This document shows positions 22,799 through 33,320 of a stretch of DNA of 64,000 nucleotides, one piece after another. The notes beneath the pieces were generated by a model. It saw only the letters and a list, made by a program, of their open reading frames with translations, had not been told where the DNA came from and did not search any database. Each line of letters opens with the position of its first letter. Position 1 is the first letter of the stretch. The stretch is from Persicaria tinctoria (Eukaryota > Streptophyta > Magnoliopsida > Caryophyllales > Polygonaceae): contig JBANSL010000004.1 in assembly GCA_037127255.1 (NCBI GenBank), forward strand, positions 14,887,967 to 14,951,966, read 5' to 3'. Position numbers and translations under genes: made by a program.

Positions 22799-23323
22799 AT
22801 GACTCATGGGTTATTTTGTGATTTTTGCGGAGTTTCTAATCATATATTTAAAGATTGTCCGGTGTTTAGGGTTCCGATCGGAAAGGTTAAGAAAGTACAT
22901 CAATTGTGCAAAACTCAACATTCTCGTGAGCTGGATTTCATACATGAGATTACTAAATTAGAGCTCCAAATCGGACAATTCGAACCTTCATGTCTGGTTC
23001 CGCAAACATCACAAGAATCGTCTATGCTGCCCCTTATGGAAGAACACTTTGCTGCAATGGAGTCCCAACTTACAATGATCGAAATTGATTTCAATGACGA
23101 GATGAGGCGGATCCAAGTGGCTCAACAAATTACAATTCCAATCATTTTAGAGATTTTCCCTATGCAGACGGTGGTGGTTGTCAGTGACGACTGCGCTATC
23201 ATTGCTTTTGACGAGGAGATCTTAGAAGATTGGTTAGATGAGCAAGATGAGGAAACTTTCACAGAGAGGATTTTGTTGTTTGAATTTAATGAGGGTGCAA
23301 ACGGACAAAGAATTGGGAATTGA
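22799..23323 (+). CDS. Element A ORF with CCHC zinc knuckle, gag-like, function not recognised
   Basis: I chose ATG at 22799 (MTHGLFCDFCG), which follows a possible splice acceptor, though an earlier in-frame ATG exists at 22751. The N-terminus has CDFCGVSNHIFKDC, a Cys-x2-Cys-x4-His-x4-Cys knuckle as in retroelement nucleocapsid. The rest (175 codons in all) is acidic and probably helical, ending near EEILEDWLDEQDEE. It does not match a gag capsid domain that I recognise. The last codons lie at the junction with duplicated C1 sequence (23318 onward), so the natural C-terminus may be lost. An RNA-binding role is inferred from the knuckle only. Confidence 0.55.
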   Translation: MTHGLFCDFCGVSNHIFKDCPVFRVPIGKVKKVHQLCKTQHSRELDFIHEITKLELQIGQFEPSCLVPQTSQESSMLPLMEEHFAAMESQLTMIEIDFNDEMRRIQVAQQITIPIILEIFPMQTVVVVSDDCAIIAFDEEILEDWLDEQDEETFTERILLFEFNEGANGQRIGN

Positions 23324-23339
23324 TTGCAGGGTTGTCACG

Positions 23340-23592
23340 TATTAAAGTCTTCTTGATTATCAATGCATTGTCACGTATGAATTGTTTTTACATAACCCTC
23401 CTCTTGTGAGTAGATGTTGCTTTTACATATTTGCACATGCATGAATCTGTGACACTAGTACCTTTTCGAGGATGGTAATTGATTGCAGGGTTATATAAAC
23501 AATGAATCTAATATGTTGAGAGTTTGAATTCTTCCCCCGAATGACAATTAAAAGTATTGCTTGAAGACAAGCAAGCTTAAGTATGGGGTGTT
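23340..23592 (+). repeat. Extra copy of the C1 internal 3' end, left of the C1 5' LTR
   Basis: These 253 bp match 27609-27861, the end of C1's internal region, with about two differences. The match includes the tract AAGTATGGGGTGTT at the right end. So the order here is internal-end, LTR, internal, LTR. The left junction is scrambled: AATTGATTGCAGGGTT (23318-23333) and GTCACGTAT (23334-23342) both recur in the normal C1 sequence further along. Confidence 0.9.
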
Positions 23593-23978
23593 TGTTGTGA
23601 GCCTAATTAGCCATGTTTTACATTATCTTTTATATCGATTTCTGCATGTATTTCATGCATTTGGGCTTGAATGATACAAAATATGTGTAGTTTATGCTTA
23701 GTTGTTATATATGGAGGTCTACACAAGTTTTTGTCATTATTCGCAGAAATCGGACGCATTTTGGAGCTTAATGGAAAGTCATGGAGAAGCCAAGAATGGT
23801 GCAGCTGGAGAGAAGGCCAATTTCCGGTTTACATCGTTCTGAATCAGGCTGTGATGTCTTCATGAGAGTTGTAGCCCTCGGAAAGAGCTTTCCAACGCAT
23901 GGTCATATGCGTCAATCCGACAACCGAGGCAGCGGGAAAGTGCGTTTTACGAACAGAGCTGGAAGCTGAGAAAAGAAC

Positions 23979-24107
23979 TCGACGTCGACAAGAGTTGTCG
24001 ACATCGACAAGTATCCAAAACTCGACATGAGCACTGGAAGACGAAGTCGAGTTGACTGAACTCAAAACCAAAATGTTGTCGATGTCGAGGAAAGTTGTCG
24101 ACATCGA
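23979..24107. promoter_or_regulatory. TCGANNTCGA pairs in U3 of C1 (two units)
   Basis: TCGACGTCGA at 23979 and TCGACATCGA at 23998 (19 bp apart), then TCGATGTCGA at 24079 and TCGACATCGA at 24098 (19 bp apart). The two units are 100 bp apart. A regulatory role is inferred from position and conservation across subfamilies. No binding protein is known to me. Confidence 0.6.
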
Positions 24108-24370
24108 GAAGACATGTCGAGCATTCCAGAAGCCGAGATCGAGGAGAAGTCCGAAGAGAAAGGAGATTACTTGCAAGCCAAGATTCGACGAATTCTATCC
24201 GAATCTATCAAGATCTATCAAGACCAAAGAAGATGTCCACATATTAGATATAGTTCTAGTCTATCTATTTTATTTAAATACACTATGTTATTTATTTATC
24301 ATTTAGTTTTAGATATAGTTTTAGATAAAGATAGATATCTTCTACCCTTGATTAGCAAGGATTAGAAGCC

Positions 24371-24377
24371 TATAAAT
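24371..24377 (+). promoter_or_regulatory. TATA box of the C1 5' LTR
   Basis: TATAAAT in the context GAAGCCTATAAATAAGGCCC. The same context recurs in all full LTRs of this superfamily. The transcript would start about 30 bp downstream, near TTTTCATTCATTCC. Confidence 0.75.
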
Positions 24378-25482
24378 AAGGCCCTAGGGGCTGACTTTTC
24401 ATTCATTCCAAGTTACACACAATTAGTTAGTTCCATTCAGAGCAATTTAGGAGTTTAAGGTTTTTAAGGTTTTGGCTTTCTGCGAAAGTTGATTGCCAGG
24501 ATTGTAAAGGCTTTGAATATAGTTTTAATGCAAGTTTCTTTCATGAATTCAATGTCTGTTATTGCGATGAGGCGTGAGTAGTCCACCCACTTCTGGGGCT
24601 GGGGTGAGCCCGACGGTGGCCATGTGAGGCGATGCGGTAAAGGTCAGATCTTTTGTGCGATTCATCTTCTATCCCTTTGAGCATGATTCTTTTGCGAGAG
24701 TTGAAGGTGATCCTTCTTTGTATTATTGAAGCGAAAGTGATCTTAATGCAACTTGGATTAATTTATGAAAAGGGTTAGTAACAATTAGGGTTTATGCGAA
24801 AGCCTCTATATTCCTATTTGTTAATAACGAAAGTTATTTAGATGGAAAGCATGATCTTTTATGCCTTTATGTGTTACTTTGCATGGTTACTGTTGTGGTG
24901 TTGAAACCCTAGCTTTGGAAGTCTTTAGTTTATTGATTTATTTGATCAAAAATCGTTTCCGTGTTCGAAAAGCATTTGCACTTTTAAATTTCTGTTTTCA
25001 TCGATTTCAAAGAGCCTTGTCGAGGTCGAACACTGTTGTCGACGTCGAGAAGATTAATCGAGATCGAGTTCTTTCTGTGTTGTCGATTTGCTGTTTGTGT
25101 CGAGTACTTGTCGATATCGATAAGACTTCTGTGTCGACAAGACTCGGTCGAGTTCTTCTGTCGAGTACTCTGCTGTTGTCGACGTGCTTTATCGAGTACC
25201 TCTGCTTTGCTTGCTTTTGCTTGTTTGCTTCTGTCTTTGCTTTTATTTTAGCTGCCCTTGCCGGGATTATTTGTTTCTGCTTCTGTGTTTGTTTTTGTGT
25301 TTTTCTGCTGCTGCTGTGAGAATCTGATAGCTACCTGAGAACTACTGACGTGCTTCCTCGTGGATTCGATCCTGACTTTCTCTTACTACAACGGGAGGAG
25401 TCTTGTAATTATTTGCTGAGACAGGGGAGTCGTTCTAAACCATATTCTATTCTATACTTGACTTACTCCTGCAACAACAAAT

Positions 25483-25500
25483 TGGTGCCGTTGCCGGGGA
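25483..25500 (+). promoter_or_regulatory. Primer-binding site of C1, tRNA-Asp type
   Basis: TGGTGCCGTTGCCGGGGA directly after the 5' LTR, one mismatch from the tRNA-Asp complement. Confidence 0.88.
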
Positions 25501-25564
25501 AGCAATCATTCGCGCCTTAGGTAGTTAGATCTCATGTTTTCTTTCAGTTTTCTTCTATAGGTAT

Positions 25565-26356
25565 ATGCAGGGCACCTTCGAGTATTTCGAAAGGGAAAGA
25601 GCGAGACAGTATGCAAAAGAATTGGAATTTTTGAGATGGCTATACATCGTTGATGAGGAGGCATGGTTTGAGGGTGTACGTGCATTTAGGAAGCTCCGAG
25701 ATTCGTCAAAATCACCGCCAGAAGCCCCAGTCCTGCTAGAAGGAGAATCTGAACCTGAGGTCGACCTTGACCAACACCTAGTCGACGTCGACCCATCTCC
25801 AATCGATATCGATCTATCTCTAGTCGATACCCAAGTATGTCCTTCCGCTATCTCAATTCCAACTTTGCCCCCTGTCTTTGATAAACCATTTGAAGAACCT
25901 CTAGAGGAAGAAGAGCCAGAAAAGAAGAAGTTGGACGTCGTTGCCCATGTTGTTTCAAAGTCACTTTTGCCTTATAAGGTGAAGGTTATCCCCGACGATT
26001 TTGAGCAACCGATGTTCATATTCAAGTATGGGGTCCTCGCAAAGTGGTATGAAGCTCCGCACGATGAGTTGGAAATATCTCTTCCCACTCCACCATTTTC
26101 CTGTGGTGGAGACGCGCAAACAAATCAACCAATGGAGCGGAAGAGCTATGATGATGAGGTATGCAAATATCCTTTATATATTCCTTTATGCATGCCAGCT
26201 GGAGCCCGGGAAGATGAATGGGTGGAACCATGGAGCGTCCACTCGGGGAGGTTTAAGCTTCTTCACATGATGCCCCCGGATGACATCCCACGCTTCCCAC
26301 CACCGGAGGAACCACCAGATCCATCTATACCTCCGGACAAAGATGAGCCAGGCTGA
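25565..26356 (+). CDS. C1 ORF, 263 codons, conserved with the ORF of element D, function unknown
   Basis: This is the only ORF of the element, intact from ATG at 25565 (MQGTFEYFER) to TGA at 26354. The N-terminal third is charged and probably helical (ERERARQYAKELEFL). A middle part rich in VDVD and IDID (about residues 75-90) is encoded by TCGANNTCGA-type DNA. From residue 140 on it is strongly conserved with the D protein: SLLPYKVKVIPDDFEQPMF, FKYGVLAKW, EAPHDELEISLPTP, DDEVC, EPWSVHSGRFKLLHMMPPDD, and a Pro-rich tail ending KDEPG. I see no gag, protease, RT or integrase motif, no transmembrane segment and no zinc knuckle. Because the N-termini diverge while the C-terminal half stays near identical, selection on the protein is plausible. 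Confidence 0.75.
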   Translation: MQGTFEYFERERARQYAKELEFLRWLYIVDEEAWFEGVRAFRKLRDSSKSPPEAPVLLEGESEPEVDLDQHLVDVDPSPIDIDLSLVDTQVCPSAISIPTLPPVFDKPFEEPLEEEEPEKKKLDVVAHVVSKSLLPYKVKVIPDDFEQPMFIFKYGVLAKWYEAPHDELEISLPTPPFSCGGDAQTNQPMERKSYDDEVCKYPLYIPLCMPAGAREDEWVEPWSVHSGRFKLLHMMPPDDIPRFPPPEEPPDPSIPPDKDEPG

Positions 26357-27847
26357 TGCTTAATGGAGAAGTCGGCCTAGTGACTATAAAATCTAGAGCT
26401 TGTACATAGACATTTATTTTTGGACTTTTGAGACTTTGTTGCTTTTGTTTGTTTTTTTTTTTTGGAACTTTTAGTTTTCTATTGTGGGTATATGTCTTCC
26501 ATACTTTTCAGGTCCATGGATAGAAGCAAGCTACATTCAGACTCGGCCCATGATCCTTTTATTCAAAATTGAGAGGCCCTGCACCTATGTCTAGTGAGTT
26601 CCTTTCCTTACCCTTGTTTTTATACAGTGAGGACACTGTAATGTTTAAGTATGGGGTGGGGGAAGGGCTTACTTTATGCATATTGATCATATTTGACATT
26701 TTTGTGCATATTTAGAGTTTATTTCTTTGAATTACTACATTGCTATTTTGGAATGCATTATTTATTTATGTACTTATGTGTATGTTTTCCAAAAGTTTGA
26801 GAAAAATGACCCCCATTGAAAATTTTGGTTAATGTCATGGAAGCTTATATTGAACTCGACGATGCAAAAATTGGATTCATTAGAGATATAGCATGAAATT
26901 GCCTAGTAAAGGGAAGTCACAATGAAGTGCATATTTTGATGAAAACCATGAAAGGAGGTAAAAATTTGAAGTTGCTTTTGACATGTTGCATGATAAGATG
27001 ATGGAGGACTTTATATTTCCATATAATGCTCATATGTTTATAATCCTAGTCTTACCTATGCTTATGCATCACAAAAGCCATAATATGCCTTATTTCAAAT
27101 ATTGCTCCACATGATCAAAATATTGCCATTCTTTACCTTATCCGGGGATTATGTTGAGAATGATGTTACATTATGGAGATTATCATATGGTGTTTGTGTT
27201 GTGATTATTATCATTATTGGAGTTTGGAAGGAAATTGTTTGAATATATGGAAAATTTAATGAGTGAAAGAAAATCCAATCACCTCAGGAGATAAAGGTAG
27301 ATTGACCCTGCTCTCTGATATAATAGTTTGGAGAGATGGGACACATTGTGAGGAGTCCGACGCACTAAGTATCCGGGGCCATTCATGACACCCATGTTTG
27401 CGACTCGCGAGAAGGCAGTGCTGAGGTCAGAGAGGTAAAAGCATTATTATTGAAAAAAGCAATATGAAAGGTGATGAATCAAAGGAAGAAAGGAATGTGG
27501 AATGAAACTCAAAGTTTGAAAGTAATCCATTTCCCCGGATTAAAAGCACCACATTGCCAGAAATTGCCCACCTTTAGCCTTTTACCAATCTACTCCTTCA
27601 TGAGCTTAAATTAAAGTCTTCTTGATTATCAATGCGTTGTCACGTATGAATTGTTTTTACATAACCCTCCTCTTGTGAGTAGATGTTGCTTTTACATATT
27701 TGCACATGCATGAATCTGTGACACTAGTACCTTTTCGAGGATGGTAATTGATTGCAGGGTTATATAAACAATGAATCTAATATGTTGAGAGTTTGAATTC
27801 TTCCTCCGAATGACAATTAAAAGTATTGCTTGAAGACAAGCAAGCTT
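26357..27847. other. Conserved 3' noncoding region of C1
   Basis: About 1.5 kb without ORFs, shared with C2 (36570-38043) and D (43893-45308). Conserved blocks include GTCGGCCTAG near the start, a purine-rich TATGGGGTGGGGGAAGGG (26650), ATGGGACACATTGTGAGGAG, and CATTCATGACACCCATGTTT followed by GACTCGCGAGAAGGCAGTGC. The conservation exceeds what an untranslated spacer needs, so RNA packaging, structure or priming roles are possible. Confidence 0.7.
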
Positions 27848-27861
27848 AAGTATGGGGTGTT
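27848..27861 (+). promoter_or_regulatory. Polypurine-like tract of C1
   Basis: AAGTATGGGGTGTT lies directly before the 3' LTR. The same string precedes the 3' LTRs of C2 (38044) and D (45309), and also precedes the C1 5' LTR because of the extra copy there. Confidence 0.7.
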
Positions 27862-29748
27862 TGTTGTGAGCCTAATTAGCCATGTTTTACATTATCTTTT
27901 ATATCGATTTCTGCATGCATTTCATGCATTTGGGCTTGAATGATACAAAATATGTGTAGTTTATGCTTAGTTGTTATATATGGAGGTCTACACAAGTTTT
28001 TGTCATTATTCGCAGAAATCGGACGCATTTTGGAGCTTAATGGAAAGTCATGGAGAAGCCAAGAATGGTGCAGCTGGAGAGAAGGCCAATTTCCGGTTTA
28101 CATCGTTCTGAATCAGGCTGTGATGTCTTCATGAGAGTTGTAGCCCTCGGAAAGAGCTTTCCAACGCATGGTCATATGCGTCAATCCGACAACCGAGGCA
28201 GCGGGAAAGTGCGTTTTACGAACAGAGCTGGAAGCTGAGAAAAGAACTCAACGTCGACAAGAGTTGTCGACATCGACAAGTATCCAAAACTCGACATGAG
28301 CACTGGAAGACGAAGTCGAGTTGACTGAACTCAAAACCAAAATGTTGTCGATGTCGAGGAAAGTTGTCGACATCGAGAAGACATGTCGAGCATTCCAGAA
28401 GCCGAGATCGAGGAGAAGTCCGAAGAGAAAGGAGATTACTTGCAAGCCAAGATTCGACGAATTCTATCCGAATCTATCAAGATCTATCAAGACCAAAGAA
28501 GATGTCCACACATTAGATATAGTTCTAGTCTATCTATTTTATTTAAATACACTATGTTATTTATTTATCATTTAGTTTTAGATATAGTTTTAGATAAAGA
28601 TAGATATCTTCTACCCTTGATTAGCAAGGATTAGAAGCCTATAAATAAGGCCCTAGGGGCTGACTTTTCATTCATTCCAAGTTACACACAATTAGTTAGT
28701 TCCATTCAGAGCAATTTAGGAGTTTAAGGTTTTTAAGGTTTTGGCTTTCTGCGAAAGTTGATTGCCAGGATTGTAAAGGCTTTGAATATAGTTTTAATGC
28801 AAGTTTCTTTCATGAATTCAATGTCTGTTATTGCGATGAGGCGTGAGTAGTCCACCCACTTCTGGGGCTGGGGTGAGCCCGACGGTGGCCATGTGAGGCG
28901 ATGCGGTAAAGGTCAGATCTTTTGTGCGATTCATCTTCTATCCCTATGAGCATGATTCTTTTGCGAGAGTTGAAGGTGATCCTTCTTTGTATTATTGAAG
29001 CGAAAGTGATCTTAATGCAACTTGGATTAATTTATGAAAAGGGTTAGTAACAATTAGGGTTTATGCGAAAGCCTCTATATTCCTATTTGTTAATAACGAA
29101 AGTTATTTAGATGGAAAGCATGATCTTTTATGCCTTTATGTGTTACTTTGCATGGTTACTGTTGTGGTGTTGAAACCCTAGCTTTGGAAGTCTTTAGTTT
29201 ATTGATTTATTTGATCAAAAATCGTTTCCGTGTTCGAAAAGCATTTGCACTTTTAAATTTCTGTTTTCATCGATTTCAAAGAGCCTTGTCGAGGTCGAAC
29301 ACTGTTGTCGACGTCGAGAAGATTAATCGAGATCGAGTTCTTTCTGTGTTGTCGATCTGCTGTTTGTGTCGAGTACTTGTCGATATCGATAAGACTTCTG
29401 TGTCGACAAGACTCGGTCGAGTTCTTCTGTCGAGTACTCTGCTGTTGTCGACGTGCTTTATCGAGTACCTCTGCTTTGCTTGCTTTTGCTTGTTTGCTTC
29501 TGTCTTTGCTTTTATTTTAGCTGCCCTTGCCGGGATTATTTGTTTCTGCTTCTGTGTTTGTTTCTGTGTTTTTCTGCTGCTGCTGTGAGAATCTGATAGC
29601 TACCTGAGAACTGCTGACGTGCTTCCTCGTGGATTCGATCCTGACTTTCTCTTACTACAACGGGAGGAGTCTTGTAATTATTTGCTGAGACAGGGGAGTC
29701 GTTCTAAACCATATTCTATTCTATACTTGACTTACTCCTGCAACAACA
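27862..29748 (+). repeat. 3' LTR of C1
   Basis: 1887 bp, the same length as the 5' LTR, with about seven substitutions. One of them changes a decamer from TCGACGTCGA to TCAACGTCGA (28248). TATA box at 28640-28646. Confidence 0.93.
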
Positions 29749-31757
29749 GAGCCATGCTTGCATATTTGATAAGTTGAAACGCTTTTTGTCTGCAATATTA
29801 TTTAGTTTCAGTTTATCAATGCATTATGCAGGTTTATGTGGTATATGTGCCCAAGAGTTTGAAAAGTTGTTGAGGGCTTTAACAATGTCTGAATCGATCT
29901 TAGAGAGAACCAATGTATGTTATTTATTTATTTATTTACTTTTAGATCGTAATTTTTTTTATCTTTAAAATTTTTCTTTACTTTACTTTTATTTTATTTT
30001 CTGGTTTTGTTTCATCCTTTATTTAAAAAAAAAACAAATCAGAAAAAAAATCACTTAAAAACATAAAGGGGAAAGCGGCTCTCTGTCTCCGATCTCGGCG
30101 CCGCCCTTCTCCTCCGATGCCGGTGTTCCCGCGTTGCAGTCGACACCCTAGCCTCTCGCCGCCGGCCGCCACTACCGCACCCTCCACCAGATCTTCCCTT
30201 TTCTCGCCCTCCTACCCATCAGCTTTCCCGACCATGACCGCTTGCAGCCACCAGCAATCACCATTCCAATACCTCTCCTCTTCGCTGGAACCTAGCCCAT
30301 CCTTTCGCCTGAAACCTAGCCGGCAACACCACCGCACCACTCACATATCCCCTTTTCCGTGCCTCCATCGTCGCATATTTCTCGCCATCGACATCACCGG
30401 CCTCCTTCGCCATCGCTCTTGTTGCTCCTTGTGCCTGCGATTCCTCTTGACCTAACTTTGATTCCTTGGACTTCAGTCTCGGCTGGTAAGTGTAGGTATG
30501 TTTCAATCCCCTACCTAGCTGTGCTTCTATGAAATTATTAGGAAAAACGTGCTTTGCCTATCTAGTTTTTTGTGGAATTCAGTCAACTTCTTGGTGGGAT
30601 CTAGTCATTGTTGTCCTTTTTGCCTCGGTTTGTTTGTTGATTTAGGCATTGTGATGTCATAAATCTGATATTGGGTTAGAGGCGAAATCGATAGTTGGTC
30701 ATTACTTGTCATGTTTCGCTGCATTATTGTGTCTCTATTCTGAATTTTGATGCAGTTGAATTGGATTTGATTTTTATAGAATTTGTTGATGTTTGCTGCT
30801 GATTTCTAAGTAGATGTTTTAATTTCATAGGGTTAGGTTGGTCTTGCTAATCTTATCAATTATCTGCTACCGAGCTCTACATGGCTGAATTTGTGCTTGA
30901 GGAACTAGGTGGATTGATTTTGGATTATATTTGATGATGATTGTAGCTGTGCTAAAATTTCAAACTTGATATCACTTTCTCTGTTGAATGTTCAATGGAC
31001 AACCCTTATTAATGGCTAGGTTGGTTGATCATGAGATCTGATTGGATCCATGTTTCTTCTGTTCTTGTGGTCTTATGCTCCTTTTGTCCATTTTAATTTT
31101 CATGAATTCAATTTGTAAAATTTGGATGGGCATAAGTCACAGGATTGCTTGTTTGATTTGTTGATCGTGTTCTTTTATTCTTGGATGTTATTTATGTTTG
31201 GATAGTTGGACTGCATTCGCTTGTTGTGTTGTCTTTGTTTTGTGTCTTGGCCATGCGTTTTGCAAAGAGATGCCCATATTTTTCCAGCTCCAAGAAGGTT
31301 CACGAGTGCCAATTACATCCAAGAGTTGCTAAAAGTTTCTACTAAACACCTAGGGCAGTAATTTCTACTTTTTTTTATCATGTTTTAAGGGTGTTAGTAC
31401 TTAGGAATAGTCACTTATCTTGCTGAATTTCATGCTTTTGATATTCCTTTGCTATTGAGTTGAATCTGCTGTTGATTACTATCTAGTTTTGCTTGTTTTT
31501 TGCCGTTGTGAGCTGCTAGCCTCATTCCTACGAGTTACTGCTGCCTTTTTCTGGTGGGATTTGTTCTTGAATTTCCACGAGGATGTCACCTATTTTCTTC
31601 CTTCTGCCAAATTTGAACTAAAAGCTTGTTCTGAGATGCCTGATTTCATTGTGAGTTTCCTCCACCTCTTTTATTTTTTTTATTTTCTTTACTTTGAGGA
31701 CAAAGTAAAATTTCAAGCATGGGGTGGGGAAGTTGTGTGTAGCTCTGGATTATATAT
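29749..31757 (+). other. Internal sequence of element A, with a possible captured gene fragment
   Basis: After C1 the sequence opens with a short coding-like stretch (CAQEFEKLLRALTMSESILE, about 29856-29915). At 30070-30480 lies a GC-rich segment (CTCGGCGCCGCCCTTCTCC and Pro/Ser-rich codons) ending at a donor-like CTGGTAAGTG, followed by about 1 kb of AT-rich, intron-like sequence. That resembles the 5' UTR, first exon and first intron of a plant gene. The 3' end (31690-31735) has TGAGGACAAAG and CATGGGGTGGGGAA, which resemble the post-coding purine motif of Athila elements. A host gene fragment carried in A is a possibility; the gene is not identified. Confidence 0.45.
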
Positions 31758-33237
31758 TGTTGTGAGCTGAATCTGCGCCAGTCCTACTCGAGATCGACTA
31801 GCCCTGGTCAAGATCGACGAGCGCCGTGTCCGAAGCCGCGTAACGCGGTTTTGCTGTCCTACACGGTTTGGGAATCCTTGGAGCTGAAGGAATCCGAGAT
31901 ATCCGAGATTCATCAAGTTCTATCCTTGGAAGAGAAGATCTATCAACAAGAAGACATCTTATCTATTATAGATTTATCTTTTCCTTTTAGATTTAATTCC
32001 TAAATTGCTTTTATTTATCTTTTAAAGTTTTAGATATAATTTTAAATATAGATAGATATATTCTATCCTTGATTAGCAAGGAATAGAAGGCTATAAATAA
32101 AGCCTTAGGGGCTAGTTTTTCATTCATTCAATTCCAGACATAATTCCATTCAAGTAAGTAGGAGTAGAGAGAGGAAGTTTGTGGCGAGCAAGGTGGAAAG
32201 GCGAAAGCGGATTTGTCTTATTGGTTGTAAGCTTTCTTTATTTAATTCAATGCAAGTTAGTTTCTTTTGTTATTTAACGTCTTTCTTGATGATGAAGAGT
32301 GAGTAGTCCACCCACTTCTGGGGCTGGGGTGAGCCCGACGGTGGCCATGTGAGGTGATGCGGTAAAGGTCAGATCTTTTTATGCAATTCGTCTTCTATCC
32401 CTATGAGCATGATTCTTTTGCGAGAGTTGAAGGTGATCCTTGTTTGTATTATTGAAGCGAAAGTTATCTTAATGCAACTTGGATTAATTATGTGAAAAGG
32501 GTTAGTAACAATTAGGGTTTATGCGAAAGCCTCTATATGCCTATTTGTTAGTAACGAAAGTTATTTTGATGGAAAGCATGATCTTTTATGCCTTTATGTA
32601 TTACTTTGCGTGGTTATCGTTGTGGCGTTGATACCCTGGCTTTGGAAGTTCTTTCATTAATTGATTTATTTCTGTCTAAATTCTGAATTCTGTGTTCGAA
32701 ATTGCAATTTACAACTTTCTGAGTTTTTGTCGATCTAGAGAAGAAGCTTGTCGAGATCGAGTACAGCCTTAGTCGATCTCGAGTAGGGTCTTGTCTGTAT
32801 CGAGTCGAGTTTCTGTTTCTGTTTTCGATTCTGCAATTTCTGTTTCTGCTACTTCTTGTCGATCTCGAGTTAGGTGTTGTCGAGATCGAGTTGCCCTTGT
32901 TGGGTTTGCTGTCTGCTGTGATTTCTGAGTTTCTGTTGTCCAGTTCTGTTGTAGATCTCGAGTTACTACTGGTCGAGATCGAGTTAGCTTCTGTCTTTGC
33001 TTTGTTCTTTGATTTCGTTTTTTATTTCTGTCTTTCTTTCTTTGTTCATTTCTTTCTGTCTTCTGTTTTCTTTTCTGTGAGATTTACAACTTCCTAGGAT
33101 CCGCTGACACGCTTCCTCGTGGATTCGATCCTGACTTTCTCTTACTGCATTGGAGGAGTCTTGTAATTATTTGCTGAGGCACAAATCTGGTTTGAGTTAT
33201 TTCATTATATTTCATACTCGATTTCCTCGTCACAACA
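31758..33237 (+). repeat. 5' LTR of C2, internally deleted
   Basis: Relative to the 3' LTR, about 680 bp are missing between GCTGAATCTGC (near 31774) and GCCAGTCCTAC. The junction shares a short GCC/GC microhomology. Only one of five U3 decamer units remains. TATA at 32092-32098. The rest matches the 3' LTR closely. Confidence 0.92.
32092..32098 (+). promoter_or_regulatory. TATA box of the C2 5' LTR
   Basis: TATAAAT in the context AAGGCTATAAATAAAGCC, 30-40 bp upstream of the ATTCATTCAATTCC start region. Confidence 0.75.
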
Positions 33238-33240
33238 AAT

Positions 33241-33257
33241 TGGCGTCGTTGCCGGGA
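33241..33257 (+). promoter_or_regulatory. Primer-binding site of C2, tRNA-Asp type
   Basis: TGGCGTCGTTGCCGGGA after the 5' LTR, with one mismatch (T for C) and one base fewer than the consensus. Confidence 0.85.
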
Positions 33258-33320
33258 AAGCTATCATTCGCGCCTTAGGTAGTCAGATCTCACTTTTTCT
33301 TTGAGCTACTTTACAGGTGT

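Larger units (their letters stand above)
23593..25479 (+). repeat. 5' LTR of C1
   Basis: Contains two TCGANNTCGA pairs upstream of the TATA box (23979/23998 and 24079/24098) and several more sites in the distal part (about 25015-25200). The middle dinucleotides are mainly CG, CA and TG. The block GTAGTCCACCCACTTCTGGG near 24571 is shared with C2 and the solo LTR at 51387. Confidence 0.93.
23593..29748 (+). mobile_element. Element C1: young non-autonomous LTR retrotransposon (6.16 kb)
   Basis: Two 1887-bp LTRs (23593-25479, 27862-29748) differ at only about seven positions by eye. Both begin TGTTGTGAGCC and end CAACAACA, a 6-bp terminal inverted repeat. The primer site TGGTGCCGTTGCCGGGGA (25483-25500) is of the tRNA-Asp type. 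The 2.38 kb internal part holds one intact ORF (25565-26356) and a long 3' noncoding region, with no gag, protease, RT or integrase. No flanking duplication is found (GTGTT left, GAGCC right). This is expected, because the left flank is a piece of another C1 copy. Mobilisation would need proteins from an autonomous Athila-type relative. Confidence 0.9.

Noticed and set aside
24861..25319. 152-codon ORF in the C1 5' LTR, present again at 29130-29588
   Set aside because: It is repeated only because the two LTRs are copies of each other. Corresponding LTR parts of C2 and D do not keep the frame, and the composition (Leu/Cys/Phe-rich, from T-rich DNA) is not protein-like.
23588..29753. Target-site duplication for C1
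   Set aside because: GTGTT on the left and GAGCC on the right do not match; the left flank is the end of another C1 internal copy.
30117..30455. 112-codon Pro/Ser-rich ORF as a real gene
   Set aside because: No domain, no homologue recognised, and located within element A internal DNA. At best it is a captured exon fragment.
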